Positions 7,747 to 17,159 of a stretch of DNA of 64,000 nt are shown one piece after another; the stretch's first letter is position 1, and every line of letters starts with the position of its first letter. Where the stretch lies: positions 1 to 64,000 of the forward strand of contig NZ_JPUA01000043.1 in the NCBI RefSeq assembly GCF_002211105.1, in the 5' to 3' direction. The position numbers were made by a program, and so were the translations under genes. The notes under the pieces are model-generated. The model did no database searches. It was not told the origin of the DNA and saw nothing but the letters and a program-made list of their open reading frames with translations. This stretch comes from Halomonas campaniensis. GTDB taxonomy: Bacteria; Pseudomonadota; Gammaproteobacteria; Pseudomonadales; Halomonadaceae.

Positions 7747-8307
7747 TTACTCACCTTTGTGGCCAAGGCTCATCAAATAGAGCGCGGCTGCCAGCGCCAG
7801 AACAGAAAGCGCTAAATAGATGGCTTCCAGGGGCGTGGCAAAGCGAATGTCGACCACGGCGCGGAAAAACTCAATGATCACCGCTAGAATCACCACCCGG
7901 GCGATTTTATCTTTCAATTGGTCTAGCGAGGCGACATTAAAGGGGTGACGCAAATTGCTCTCTTCGGCTTGATCGATGCGGGAAACAAATAAACGGTAAA
8001 CACCCAAGCCGAAAATCAGCAATACAATAGCAATCAGATAGATATCCACCGCAATAATGATATCGGGCACTAGGCTGTCGTGGATGTCCTGGGTGCCCCC
8101 TAATAGGTAGTAACTCATTACGTCGGCGACCACCTTGAAAATATCGACAGTGCCAACAATAAACAGCATTAACGATCCCAATAGGCTGGGGACGACCGCT
8201 AGCATCACCAAAAAGCGTGAGTTCCATAACGCCGTCTCAATGCGCCGCTCCCAATCATTCTGGCTCTCTGGGGGCTTAGGCGGCGGCGTTGAAACCGGAT
8301 CAGACAT
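7747..8307 (-). CDS. YqhA / UPF0114 family membrane protein
   Basis: 186 residues with a proline-rich cytosolic start and four predicted membrane helices (about 31-55, 85-110, 140-158, 163-180). The pattern NSRFLVMLAVVPSLLGSLMLF and the charged loop RIDQAEESNLRHPF are typical of the YqhA family of inner-membrane proteins of unknown role. It lies about 30 bases downstream of exoD on the same strand and may be cotranscribed with exoD and the TerB-like gene. Confidence 0.8.
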   Translation of the reverse strand: MSDPVSTPPPKPPESQNDWERRIETALWNSRFLVMLAVVPSLLGSLMLFIVGTVDIFKVVADVMSYYLLGGTQDIHDSLVPDIIIAVDIYLIAIVLLIFGLGVYRLFVSRIDQAEESNLRHPFNVASLDQLKDKIARVVILAVIIEFFRAVVDIRFATPLEAIYLALSVLALAAALYLMSLGHKGE

Positions 8308-8338
8308 GCCGATACTCCTTTTGTTATCTCAGATTTTG

Positions 8339-8932
8339 TTATATCAGGCTCATCGTAATGAAGGCGCAGGTGGCACCGAACAGCACGAACCCCAGCAGCA
8401 GCGCGATACCATCACGAGCAACTAAGCCTAACCCTAACAGGGTAAGTGCAAGACCCGCCCCGTTGGCCGAAAAGGGAATAAACTCCATCGGTGGCATGGC
8501 CAAGGCAATCAATAGACACACCACGGCTGTTACCCGAATACCGATATAGCCCGTCAGCCAAGGTAACCGTACCCGCAATAGTCCATCTATCCAGCAGGCA
8601 GGCTTTTTCATTAGCTGAATGCCTTTATCAAATTTCTGACGGGAGAGAGAGCGTTTTAGTAACCAACGGGGCAGCCAAAACGCTTCACTTCCCGCTAGCA
8701 GCTGTACGGAAACCAGTAATACCAATGCGGCCATTAAGGTCGGCATACCGGGTATATCGCCAATAATAGGCGTGAGCGTAATTAAACCAGCCACTAGCAA
8801 TAGCGGCCCAAACGAGCGCCGCCCAACGGCATGAACAACATCGTCAACGCTGACCCGCGAAGCATCCTGCTCCATGTGCTCTATCGAGCTGATTAGATCC
8901 ATTAAATTCGAGTCTTCGTTACGGTTATGCAT
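8339..8932 (-). CDS. ExoD family membrane protein
   Basis: 197-residue polytopic protein of the ExoD family, first linked to exopolysaccharide synthesis and alkali tolerance in rhizobia. Its key stretch is VGRRSFGPLLLVAGLITLTPIIGDIPGMPTL in two parts (residues 36-66), the family hallmark, followed by four more membrane helices. The start overlaps the end of the TerB-like gene by 8 bases, implying translational coupling. The exact biochemical function of the family is not known. Confidence 0.85.
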   Translation of the reverse strand: MHNRNEDSNLMDLISSIEHMEQDASRVSVDDVVHAVGRRSFGPLLLVAGLITLTPIIGDIPGMPTLMAALVLLVSVQLLAGSEAFWLPRWLLKRSLSRQKFDKGIQLMKKPACWIDGLLRVRLPWLTGYIGIRVTAVVCLLIALAMPPMEFIPFSANGAGLALTLLGLGLVARDGIALLLGFVLFGATCAFITMSLI

Positions 8933-9389
8933 CGGGTTTATTGCGCTCCTCTACGTGCAGTTTGGTACGGATAAAATCGCTGTGGCTAACATACAGTAAG
9001 TCCGCTAAACGGCGAATACGGTGCTCCTCTAGGGGGTCGACATTGCCATCGGCCCAGGCCAGCTGCCACATCTGCGCGACCAGCTCACAGCGCTGGTCGT
9101 AGCTATAGTGCTCTTTGATCAGGCTAACAAACTGGTAATGATCGACGGCCTCATCCGCTTCTGCTTGTGCCAACGTCATTAGCTCTTCCACATCGCTCGC
9201 ACTGAGCTGGTAGCGCTCGGTAAGCATAAGGCGCAACGCGGCAAGCTCTTCATCGGTGGTGTCGTAATCAGCGCGGATGATTTCACACAGCAGTGCGGCG
9301 GTAGCGAGTTCCAGGGTCAGCGCTTGGTTTTCACGCTGTTCAGGCTGCGCCAGCGTGCGCTGGAAGAAATCAGTAATAGCATTCAGCAT
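8925..9389 (-). CDS. TerB-like protein
   Basis: 154-residue acidic, all-helical cytosolic protein. The repeated helical blocks with acidic metal-binding character (ADYDTTDEELAALR near 40-53; AWADGNVDPLEEHRIRRLADLL near 111-132) are typical of the TerB / tellurite-resistance B-like fold. The ribosome binding site AGGAG is 6 bases before ATG. It is the first gene of a probable three-gene unit with exoD and the YqhA-type gene. Tellurite resistance itself is not implied, since no other ter genes are present. Confidence 0.85.
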   Translation of the reverse strand: MLNAITDFFQRTLAQPEQRENQALTLELATAALLCEIIRADYDTTDEELAALRLMLTERYQLSASDVEELMTLAQAEADEAVDHYQFVSLIKEHYSYDQRCELVAQMWQLAWADGNVDPLEEHRIRRLADLLYVSHSDFIRTKLHVEERNKPDA

Positions 9390-9425
9390 AGGGGGCTCCT
9401 AGGTAGCTACAGCGTCGTCCTTACC

Positions 9426-10430
9426 TCAATCCTTCTTGGTAAGCTGCTCTCTCAACTGCTTGGGCACTTGCTTGATAATCAGGCGATCCTGGGCGGCGTC
9501 GTACTCGATGCTTGAGCCCAGCAGGTGGGAGTCAAAGCTGATGGAGACGCCTCCGGCACGCCCGGTGAAACGGCGGAACTGACTTAAGGTGCGCTTATCG
9601 GGGGGAATTTCCGGCGAGAGCCCGTAATCGGCGTTACGTATATGCTCGTAAAAGGCTTTCGGCTGCTGTTCGTCTACCAACCCGGACAGCTCTTCCAGGG
9701 TCATCGGCTCGCCGCGGCGCAGCTGTTCGTTGGCGTAATCCACCAGCGTATCGGTTTTTTCACGGCTGACTTCGTCGTCATAATCCTCTTTCTCGACGTA
9801 GTCGCTAAACGCTTTGAGCAGCGTACGGGTTTCCGCCGGGGCATCGACGCCCTCCTCCATCCCCAGCAGCGCGACCAAGCCCTCGGCGAGTTTCTTACCG
9901 CCGCGATCTTTGAGAAACGAAACGTACTGCGCATTCGGCGCATCGCTCTGCCACTGGGTGAGGTTGATGCGCGCCGCCAGAGTGAGCTGGCTGGTATTGA
10001 GCTGGGCGGCGGGCACCGCATGGTGATCAGGGTTAATACCGATCCCTTCACGCTGATGCACCAAGGCCATTAGCAGCGTTTCGGTATCACCCTGGCGTTG
10101 GTGGCTGATCACTAAGTAACCACTTACTGACAGCTGCTCTTGAAGCTGCTTGGCAAGCCGCTCAGCTAAGTCTACTGACAACTCAGCAAAGCTCTTATTG
10201 TCCGCCAGATAATCACGCAGCCACATAGCCAGCGGCCCGGCCTGCTCACCCTCTTCAGCGAAGCGCCCCCAGCCTTTGGGCTTGGTGTTGTAGGTATCGT
10301 TGAGCGCACCCACCAGGCTCGCCATTACCGTGTCGTCACTGGGCGAAGGGGCAGGTGCGGCGGTCAGCGTCAATCGCTCACCGTCAAGGGTCGGGTCTAG
10401 GCGGTGCACAATACTTTGCAGTAGCGGCAT
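9426..10430 (-). CDS. yejK: Nucleoid-associated protein YejK/NdpA
   Basis: 334 residues, the usual length of the gammaproteobacterial family. Recognisable blocks are LLQSIVHRLD at the start, NTKPKGWGRF near 48-57, the central YVSFLKDRGGKKLAEGL, and the end block FRRFTGRAGGVSISFDSHLLG. It is a cytosolic protein found with the nucleoid. No good ribosome binding site is seen before the ATG at 10430. Not obviously linked in function to its neighbours. Confidence 0.9.
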   Translation of the reverse strand: MPLLQSIVHRLDPTLDGERLTLTAAPAPSPSDDTVMASLVGALNDTYNTKPKGWGRFAEEGEQAGPLAMWLRDYLADNKSFAELSVDLAERLAKQLQEQLSVSGYLVISHQRQGDTETLLMALVHQREGIGINPDHHAVPAAQLNTSQLTLAARINLTQWQSDAPNAQYVSFLKDRGGKKLAEGLVALLGMEEGVDAPAETRTLLKAFSDYVEKEDYDDEVSREKTDTLVDYANEQLRRGEPMTLEELSGLVDEQQPKAFYEHIRNADYGLSPEIPPDKRTLSQFRRFTGRAGGVSISFDSHLLGSSIEYDAAQDRLIIKQVPKQLREQLTKKD

Positions 10431-10482
10431 AAGGATTTACTAACGTCCAGTGGTGAAGGGTGAATGGTGAGTTAAAGGGCGA

Positions 10483-11244
10483 TTATGGCTTCAGGCGATA
10501 GCCGGTACGGAAAATCCAGCCAATCGTACCCAGGCAAGCTACGAGAAATAGCGCAATCATGCCGACACTCGCCGCTAGGCTAACGTCGCTGATGCCGTAA
10601 AAGCTCCAGCGAAAGCCGCTTACCAGATACACCACCGGGTTAGCCAGGGTAATGGTTTGCCAGAACGGCGGCAGCATATCGATAGAGTAGAAGCTGCCCC
10701 CCAGAAAGGTCAGCGGGGTAATCACCAGCAGCGGCACCAGTTGTAGCCGGTCGAAGCCATCGGCCCAAATCCCGATAATAAAGCCCAGTAGGCTAAAGGT
10801 GACGGCCGTTAGCACCAGAAAGGTTAGCATCCAGAACGGATGAGCGATCTCTAGCGGTACAAACAAGCCCGAGGTCGCCAGAATAATCAGTCCTAGCAGA
10901 ATCGATTTCGAAGCCGCCGCCCCCACGTAGCCAATCACGATCTCTAAATGCGAGATAGGCGCCGAAAGCAGCTCGTAAATACTGCCGGAAAACTTGGGAA
11001 AGAAGATGCCGAAAGAGGCGTTTGAGACGCTCTGGGTCAACAGCATCAGCATAATCAGTCCAGGTACAATAAAGGCGCCATAGCTGACGCCGTTGACCTC
11101 ACTGATGCGTGAACCAATCGCTGCACCAAACACCACAAAGTAGAGCGATGTCGAGATCACCGGCGAGACAATGCTTTGCAGTAGCGTGCGTCGCGTGCGG
11201 GCCATTTCCGCCATATAGATAGCGCGAACAGGGTGAAGGTTCAT
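10483..11244 (-). CDS. ABC-2 type transporter permease (YadH-like)
   Basis: 253 residues with six membrane helices and the ABC-2 permease pattern ([27 protein letters not shown] split near 190-215). The start overlaps the end of the ATPase gene by 4 bases (ATGA), so the two are translationally coupled. YadGH-type exporters are common in gammaproteobacteria; the substrate is not established. Confidence 0.9.
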   Translation of the reverse strand: MNLHPVRAIYMAEMARTRRTLLQSIVSPVISTSLYFVVFGAAIGSRISEVNGVSYGAFIVPGLIMLMLLTQSVSNASFGIFFPKFSGSIYELLSAPISHLEIVIGYVGAAASKSILLGLIILATSGLFVPLEIAHPFWMLTFLVLTAVTFSLLGFIIGIWADGFDRLQLVPLLVITPLTFLGGSFYSIDMLPPFWQTITLANPVVYLVSGFRWSFYGISDVSLAASVGMIALFLVACLGTIGWIFRTGYRLKP

Positions 11245-12182
11245 GCACGCTCCTTAGGATTAACCAGATCGACAAAAATATCTTCAAGCGAACTCTGTCG
11301 GGTATTCAGATCTTTAAACGTAATGCCTTCCCGCTCCAAGGCCGTTAATAGTTCTGAAATCGCGTGGCCGTCCTCTTCCTGGCTACCGTCGTAGGTATAA
11401 ATCAATTCATACCCTTCCGCCGCAAGGCTCAGCTCAAAGCGCTGCAGCGTGGCGGGCAAATCGGTTAGCGGACTGTGCAGGTTGAGCGTTAGCTGCTTGC
11501 TGCCCAACTTGCTCATCAACGCAGCCTTCTCTTCCACCAACACCAGCTCACCGCGATTGATAACGCCGATACGGTCGGCCATCTCTTCGGCTTCTTCGAT
11601 GTAGTGGGTAGTTAGAATAATGGTCACGCCGTTATCACGCAGTTGGCGCACGACCTCCCACATCTCGCGGCGCAGCTCTACATCCACCCCGGCAGTGGGT
11701 TCATCGAGAAACAGTATGCGTGGCTCATGGGAGAGCGCTTTGGCGATCAGCACGCGACGCTTCATGCCACCCGAGAGTGTCATCAAGCGGTTGTTGCGCT
11801 TATCCCAAAGCGCCAGCGACTTGAGCACTTTTTCGATATGGGCAGGGTTGGGCGCCTTGCCAAACAAGCCGCGGCTGAAACTGACGGTATTCCAGACGGT
11901 TTCAAACGCTTCGTTGGTTAGCTCTTGGGGCACTAGCCCAATTCGCTCCCTGGCCTGGCGGTAGTGGGTAATATTGTCGAAACCATCTACCACCACATGG
12001 CCAGCGGTTGGATTGACCAAACCGCACACCACGCTGATCAACGTGGTCTTACCTGCCCCATTGGGGCCAAGCAGAGCAAAGATCTCGCCACGCTGAATGG
12101 TTAAATCAATGTGCGTTAACGCCTGAAAGCCACCTTCGTAGGTTTTATTCAGGCCGTTAATGGCAATAATTGGGTCGTTCAA
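11241..12182 (-). CDS. ABC transporter ATP-binding protein (YadG-like)
   Basis: 313 residues. Walker A GPNGAGKT (about 39-46), signature LSGGMKRR (about 137-144), Walker [13 protein letters not shown], and the switch His in [17 protein letters not shown]. The carboxyl extension (about 220-313) is usual for this exporter group. The start codon is TTG at 12182, supported by GAGGAG six bases ahead and by the absence of another Met close by. Partner of the permease at 10483. Confidence 0.92.
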   Translation of the reverse strand: MNDPIIAINGLNKTYEGGFQALTHIDLTIQRGEIFALLGPNGAGKTTLISVVCGLVNPTAGHVVVDGFDNITHYRQARERIGLVPQELTNEAFETVWNTVSFSRGLFGKAPNPAHIEKVLKSLALWDKRNNRLMTLSGGMKRRVLIAKALSHEPRILFLDEPTAGVDVELRREMWEVVRQLRDNGVTIILTTHYIEEAEEMADRIGVINRGELVLVEEKAALMSKLGSKQLTLNLHSPLTDLPATLQRFELSLAAEGYELIYTYDGSQEEDGHAISELLTALEREGITFKDLNTRQSSLEDIFVDLVNPKERA

Positions 12183-12276
12183 GGCGTACTCCTCACGCCG
12201 CGACTCGATAGTTTAAACACCATGGTCGCGGCGCTTGACGGCCTTTTAGGCAGAATTAAGAGCGTTTGGTGGAAAG

Positions 12277-12555
12277 TTAAGAGCGTTCGGTAATTTCCAG
12301 TAGGTGGTAACCAAACTGGGTTTTCACCGGGCCGTGTACCTGGCCTACTTCATCGTTGAAGACGACTTTATCGAACTCGGGCACCATTTGACCTGGGCCA
12401 AAGCTGCCCAGGTCGCCACCTTGACGGCTGGAGGGGCAACTGGAGTGCTCTTTCGCGACTTCGGCAAAGTCGCGGCCGTTTTGGATCTCTTCTTTCAGTG
12501 CAAGGCACTGCTCTTCACTGCTGACCAAAATGTGGCGGGCGCTGGCGCGTGTCAT
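12277..12555 (-). CDS. ppiC: Peptidyl-prolyl cis-trans isomerase C (parvulin)
   Basis: 92 residues, the size of the single-domain cytosolic parvulin PpiC. Contains ARHILVSSEEQC, the family block SSCPSSRQGGDLGSFGPGQMVPEF, and the end FGYHLLEIT with the active-site His. The ATG at 12555 is chosen over an in-frame ATG 19 codons upstream because AGGAG precedes it and the length then matches the family. No signal peptide. Confidence 0.93.
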   Translation of the reverse strand: MTRASARHILVSSEEQCLALKEEIQNGRDFAEVAKEHSSCPSSRQGGDLGSFGPGQMVPEFDKVVFNDEVGQVHGPVKTQFGYHLLEITERS

Positions 12556-12633
12556 AAATTTCTCCTGACTGAGTTTGATGTTCTTTCTGTAATATTCTTT
12601 CTGGGGTGTCACTTTTAAAAGGGCAATAGTTTA

Positions 12634-13776
12634 TCACGGCTTGCCGAGAGCACCGCTATAGCGCAACGCTTCACCTACGCTGGTCAAGGCTCGTTCGTGG
12701 GCACTCACCGCCACAGGGCCGCGAGTACAGCTGACAATCACCCACGGCCCTTGTGTTGCACTATCGGCATTGCCACGTTCGGCAATCCCTGCATCGCAGC
12801 TCCGCCGCTGCTGAGTACCGGTTTTGTGGGCAAAGCTTATGCCGCTTCCGAGGCCAGCTTTAAGACGCTGTTTGCCGGAACTGGTTCGCTGCATAATTTC
12901 CAAAAGTGCCTGTCGCTGCTCGGCATCTAAATCCTCCATGGCACGTCCTTGTTGGACAGGGCGTAAGCTAGCCAGCAGATCACCGTAAGCTCTTAGCGTA
13001 CCTACATTCTCACCTGTTGCTTCGTAAGCATCGAAAGCGTGGTCATAGTCCGGCTGAGTAAAGGTATCCGCGTTGACACCCAGGGCGCGGGCTAGCGCCT
13101 GCCCGCGCTGGCTGACCGGGTGCTGGCGCAGGGCGATAAAATCCATTCCGCCCAGCGCGCGTGCATCTGGATGCAGCTCACCATAAACCCCCTGGCGTAC
13201 TCCCACTAATTTAGAGATGGGGCCAATGTCATCGGGGTTGCCCCCACTTGCCGCGATCATGGTTCGGGCGCGTTGATTCACTGCTTCCAGTCCCACACGA
13301 TCAATCAACATATCGGAAGCGGTGTTATCACTGACGGTAATCATCTGCTCCATTAGGTAACGAATGGAGATCGGCGTACCGGGATCGTGCCAGTTGGTGG
13401 GGCCTGCGCCATCAACAAAATCGCTTTGAGCAAGCGTTAGCCGCTCATCCAGTGTTAAGGTGCCCGCTTGGCGTTCAGCGAGTACCTGGGCTGCCACCGG
13501 TATTTTAATCAGTGAGGCTAAGTACCAAGGGTCGTCGGCGCGCCAGGAGTAGGCCTCGCCACTGGCAAGGTTTTGCACATAAACGCCCAACTCGCCCTCA
13601 AAGACACTTTCGATAGCCTGTAGACGCGCGGTTAAATCGCCCTGCCAGGTGCTCTGTTTATCTACCTCATAGTACCAATGTGTAGCGTAGTCGCTGGTCT
13701 CGTAACTCTCAGGGTGGACAGGCAGCGCTATCAACAGCCCCAAGGCAATCACTCCGCGTTGAATCCAGTGTCGCAA
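12634..13776 (-). CDS. Exported class A beta-lactamase-like serine hydrolase with insertion
   Basis: 380 residues beginning with a signal peptide (MRHWIQRGVIALGLLIALPV). The three active-site motifs of the fold are present: S88-L-I-K91, S149-D-N151 and K318-T-G320. The gap between the second and third motif is about 168 residues, some 60 longer than in true class A enzymes, and no clear E-x-x-x-N omega-loop motif is visible, so penicillinase activity is doubtful. The start is TTG with GGAG 8 bases ahead. It may be a D,D-peptidase-like or other periplasmic hydrolase. Confidence 0.82.
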   Translation of the reverse strand: MRHWIQRGVIALGLLIALPVHPESYETSDYATHWYYEVDKQSTWQGDLTARLQAIESVFEGELGVYVQNLASGEAYSWRADDPWYLASLIKIPVAAQVLAERQAGTLTLDERLTLAQSDFVDGAGPTNWHDPGTPISIRYLMEQMITVSDNTASDMLIDRVGLEAVNQRARTMIAASGGNPDDIGPISKLVGVRQGVYGELHPDARALGGMDFIALRQHPVSQRGQALARALGVNADTFTQPDYDHAFDAYEATGENVGTLRAYGDLLASLRPVQQGRAMEDLDAEQRQALLEIMQRTSSGKQRLKAGLGSGISFAHKTGTQQRRSCDAGIAERGNADSATQGPWVIVSCTRGPVAVSAHERALTSVGEALRYSGALGKP

Positions 13777-13805
13777 ATCGTAGGCTCCAGAAATATAAGT
13801 AGTAA

Positions 13806-14915
13806 TTAGCGGTGTCTAGCCATCCAGCGGGTCACCCAGATCCACCCCGCGGCGCCAAGTATCAACAACCCGCCCACGCCCAGTGCCTGTGGATAGGTAT
13901 ACATTCCCTCACCTTCCCATAGAAAGCGCAGCACTAAGAAGATCATCACAATATGGAAAATAAACGCCATAAGCGCATTTGAGCCGACAATCGTCAGCGG
14001 CATTAACGCCTTTGCCGCCTTGGCGCCGCCAGCAAGTGCAAAAGCCAATAGCACCAGCGCCCCACCCAGGCTAAACAGCATAAATGCTAGCCCAGGCGGA
14101 TGTTTGCCTACATTGTTCGCCACCGCCAGCATGGCCGCGTGCACATCGCCACTGGCAAATGCCAACCCATAAAATCCCGCAACCATCAGTGCACCTAAAC
14201 CTAGCAGAATAAGCACCAATCGCCGCCGCGTGGCCGGTTCAAAATAGCAGCGCAGCAGTGCCTCACCGATCAGCAACCCGACGAGAATCATCGGTGCGCG
14301 GCTGATTTGCCCCCAGGTGTAGTGGTCTTCGTGATCGACTAGTAGCGCCTTCAAAATATCGTTGCCGCCGAAGGTAAGGCTCTGCAGCCAAACGGTCAAC
14401 GCGATTAACACGCCAATCGTGGCGAGTCGGCTCCACAGCGGCGCCCGCGCCCATAGCGGCAAAACCAGCGGCACCCAAAGCAGCGCGATGGCGTAAAAGC
14501 CTAAGATTTCAACCCAAATCGCAAAACGCCCGTAGAGCAGGGCATCAACGATATCGCTAGGCGGATAGAACGGCAGCATTTCAATAACGAGCAGCGCTTT
14601 GTACCAGAACCACACTTCTACAGCGCGTAGCCACAGCTTTAAACGGCGTTTAGGCCAATCGTCGCTTTGGGTATGAGAAAGAAATGCCACGGCCAGTGCA
14701 ATGCCAAACACCAGGATAAACAGCGAGGAAGAGAATTTTGTCAGAAAATGGACAGGCACCATGCCCCAGTCGGGCACATTGCGAATACCCACTAAACCAC
14801 TGACCGCGTGGCTTATAATCATTAAGCCAATAGCGAGACCTCGGGCTAAATCTATCGCCTCTATGCGGCCTTCCGCCTTGGGCAGCTGGGGAACTTCCTT
14901 CCAGTTCAGAGGCAT
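13806..14915 (-). CDS. Membrane acyltransferase-like protein (DUF1624/HGSNAT type)
   Basis: 369 residues with about ten membrane helices. The first helix follows the motif RIEAIDLARGLAIGLMIISH, whose Arg-Asp-Arg and final His resemble the catalytic start of DUF1624/heparan-alpha-glucosaminide acetyltransferase-like and OpgC-like membrane proteins. It could acylate an envelope glycan. The ribosome binding site AAGGAT lies 6 bases before ATG. The neighbouring serine hydrolase starts 30 bases downstream on the same strand and may be cotranscribed. The family call is by motif only. Confidence 0.65.
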   Translation of the reverse strand: MPLNWKEVPQLPKAEGRIEAIDLARGLAIGLMIISHAVSGLVGIRNVPDWGMVPVHFLTKFSSSLFILVFGIALAVAFLSHTQSDDWPKRRLKLWLRAVEVWFWYKALLVIEMLPFYPPSDIVDALLYGRFAIWVEILGFYAIALLWVPLVLPLWARAPLWSRLATIGVLIALTVWLQSLTFGGNDILKALLVDHEDHYTWGQISRAPMILVGLLIGEALLRCYFEPATRRRLVLILLGLGALMVAGFYGLAFASGDVHAAMLAVANNVGKHPPGLAFMLFSLGGALVLLAFALAGGAKAAKALMPLTIVGSNALMAFIFHIVMIFLVLRFLWEGEGMYTYPQALGVGGLLILGAAGWIWVTRWMARHR

Positions 14916-15027
14916 CGAGACATCCTTGTGGGCACCGTAGGCATTGGTTAAGCATAAAGGTGCTTAACACTTTAGCGTGAAATTATATCGTCCGCTTTGG
15001 TTGATAGTGTTAACGGCCACACACAAA

Positions 15028-15052
15028 GATGCCCCGCAGTTGGCAGGGCATC
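15028..15052 (-). terminator. Probable terminator of the acidic protein gene
   Basis: GATGCCC and GGGCATC form a 7-bp stem with an 11-base loop about 50 bases beyond the stop at 15103. The run of T after it on the minus strand is short (TTTGTGTG), so intrinsic termination may be weak. Confidence 0.5.
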
Positions 15053-15102
15053 CGTTGGCTCATCCTTGAGCCCGAGAAAAGTTATTCCTTAAAAAGTTGC
15101 AA

Positions 15103-15399
15103 TTACCACCCAGAATCATCCTCCTCTTCATCAGTGGTGGGGACTTCTTGCTCCTCTTCCTCTTCTTCGTAAGTGAATTCTTGCTCTTCCTCTTCGTACT
15201 CAGTACCTACATCCGCACCTTTGTCTTGCTCAGTGTCGTAGCTGTTGTAGGTGCCTTGATCATCCTGCTGCGTTTCTTCTTGCGGGGCCGGTTCGTACTC
15301 GTCGCTGCTATCCACTTGAGCAAAAGCAAGTGGGCTGGCCATCAGGCCAAATGAAACACCTAGGATGCCAAGTTTCTTGAGAGATTCCGTCTTCATCAT
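15103..15399 (-). CDS. Highly acidic secreted protein, 98 residues
   Basis: A signal peptide (MKTESLKKLGILGVSFGLMASPLAFA) is followed by a mature part of about 70 residues that is mostly Glu, Asp, Gln and Thr, including runs such as EYEEEEQEFTYEEEEEEQE. It has almost no hydrophobic residues, so the mature protein is probably disordered and strongly negative. AGGAG lies 7 bases before ATG. It stands alone with a 285-base upstream gap. The function is unknown; cation or water binding at the cell surface in salt is a guess. Confidence 0.75.
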   Translation of the reverse strand: MMKTESLKKLGILGVSFGLMASPLAFAQVDSSDEYEPAPQEETQQDDQGTYNSYDTEQDKGADVGTEYEEEEQEFTYEEEEEEQEVPTTDEEEDDSGW

Positions 15400-15684
15400 G
15401 ATACTGCTCCTATCAAACGTTGCTACTTAAACATCTGTGCGAGCATCGCACTGGGTTTAACGTGTAAGAGCGTCAGGTCGTCCTACCTATTACGCTCTTG
15501 ACCTTTCCATTGCAGTGCCCGTGCCAGCCTGTGCCAGTTGTAAATAAAAGTCATTATTAAACAATTGCTTATATGTTTCAAACGGACACCAACCCTTTGA
15601 TTTTATTAATAAAAAATAGGACTAACCTGTTTAAAATAGGCACATGATCCCCGATTAATCAGGCCATCGGGGCAACATGGTGAG
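15400..15684. other. Intergenic region with an 8-bp inverted repeat
   Basis: No coding frame is supported here. It should hold the promoter of the acidic protein gene and the 3' end of the MFS gene transcript. Two structures are visible: AAGAGCGT (15466-15473) with ACGCTCTT (15492-15499), and CCCCGAT (15649-15655) with ATCGGGG (15666-15672). Neither is followed by a T run on either strand in the right place, so they are not convincing intrinsic terminators. Confidence 0.45.
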
Positions 15685-17091
15685 TTATTCGTAGGCCATC
15701 GCCTCCAGTTCTTTACCGCGCGTCTCTTTGACGAAGTAAATAACGAAGAAGACCGAGGCAACGGCACTGATGGCGTAGAAGCCGTAAGCCCCGAACAGCC
15801 CGATAGACGCCAGCATGATGGGGAAGGTCATGGTAATACCGAAGTTGGCCAGCCACTGGAAAAGACCGGCAATCGCCAGCCCCGAGCCGCGCATCTGATT
15901 GGGGAACATCTCGCCCAGCATAACCCACATCACCGGCCCCCAAGAGGCGTTGAAGAACAGCACATAGAGGTTGGCGCACAGCAGCGCAAATACGCCCATA
16001 TCACTTGATAACTGTAGGCTGCCATCCACCATGGTCGCTGTAGAGAACGCATAGGAGAGGCACGCCAGTGTCGCCGCCATGCCCACCGAACCACCCCAAA
16101 GCAGCGGCTTGCGGCCAATTTTGTCGATCAGCGCAATCGCCAGTAGGCAAGCGCCAATACTCACGGCGCCAGAGATCACATTGATGAGTAGCGCATCGCC
16201 TTCGGAGAAACCCACCGACTGCCACAGCACCGCGCCGTAGTAAAAAACGACGTTAATGCCCACCAACTGCTGAAAAACCGCCAAGCCAATCCCCACCCAA
16301 ACGATTCCGTGCAGCTTGCCAGTGGTGCGATTCATCACATCGCTTAACCGTGGCTTGTGATCCTGATCCAGAGTGGTGTTAATTTCATCGATTTTAGTGC
16401 TGACATCCCGTTCCGGCATCACCAACCCCAGCACCCGTCGGGCTTCGCCCTGCTTACCGGTGCTGATCAAGAAGCGCGGGCTTTCCGGAATAAACAGCAG
16501 TGCCACCAGAAAAACGGCAGCCGGTATCAGCTCAATCCAGAACATCCAGCGCCAGGTTGCGAAGCCAAACCACAGCTCGGTAGTTGCCGAACCCGCGACA
16601 TAAGCCAAAACATAGTTGCTCAGAAAGGCAAAGAACAAACCAGAAATGATCGCTACCTGCTGGATCGTAGCCAAACGCCCACGATAGGCCGATGGCGCGA
16701 CTTCACTGATATAAGCCGGGGTCATCACGCTGGCGGCGCCGACGGCAAGGCCACCGAGAATGCGGTACAGCACAAACTCCATCGAACTACCGGCAACGCC
16801 TGACCCCCAGGCACTAATCAGGAAGAACACCGCGGCCACGATCAACAGCGTGCGGCGGCCAAAGCGATCCGCCAGGCGACCGGCAAAGAAGGCCCCAATC
16901 GCGCAGCCCAGCAGCATGGAGGCGACATTGAATCCCGTGCCCGCGCTATCAGAGTTAAAAGTGGTCTGCAGGCCATCCACCGTGCCGTTGATCACACCAC
17001 TGTCGAAGCCGAACAGGAAACCGCCGATGGCGGCAATACAGCAAATCACCAGAATATAGGATGAGCGGCTTAGCGTTCGTTGTTGTGTCAT
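15685..17091 (-). CDS. Sugar porter family MFS transporter
   Basis: 468 residues, 12 membrane helices. Sugar-porter signatures are present: GRLADRFGRR between helices 2 and 3, PESPRFL after helix 6, QQLVGIN in helix 7, and GRKPLLWGG between helices 8 and 9. The closest known type is the XylE/GalP proton-sugar symporters. AAGGAG stands 7 bases before ATG. It is the last gene of the long minus-strand xylose run, so D-xylose or another aldose is the likely substrate (inferred from context). Confidence 0.9.
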   Translation of the reverse strand: MTQQRTLSRSSYILVICCIAAIGGFLFGFDSGVINGTVDGLQTTFNSDSAGTGFNVASMLLGCAIGAFFAGRLADRFGRRTLLIVAAVFFLISAWGSGVAGSSMEFVLYRILGGLAVGAASVMTPAYISEVAPSAYRGRLATIQQVAIISGLFFAFLSNYVLAYVAGSATTELWFGFATWRWMFWIELIPAAVFLVALLFIPESPRFLISTGKQGEARRVLGLVMPERDVSTKIDEINTTLDQDHKPRLSDVMNRTTGKLHGIVWVGIGLAVFQQLVGINVVFYYGAVLWQSVGFSEGDALLINVISGAVSIGACLLAIALIDKIGRKPLLWGGSVGMAATLACLSYAFSTATMVDGSLQLSSDMGVFALLCANLYVLFFNASWGPVMWVMLGEMFPNQMRGSGLAIAGLFQWLANFGITMTFPIMLASIGLFGAYGFYAISAVASVFFVIYFVKETRGKELEAMAYE

Positions 17092-17159
17092 TGTCGAGCT
17101 CCTTGGCTTTGTTATTGAGCGTTTTTGTGCCTATTGATGGTGGGAAAAATTAAGGCTTA

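Noticed and set aside
15649-15672. CCCCGAT/ATCGGGG stem as the MFS gene terminator
   Set aside because: No T run follows it on the minus strand, so it is left as an unassigned inverted repeat.
16357-16803. Plus-strand frame of 148 codons inside the MFS gene
   Set aside because: Antisense shadow of a transporter with clear membrane helices and family motifs.
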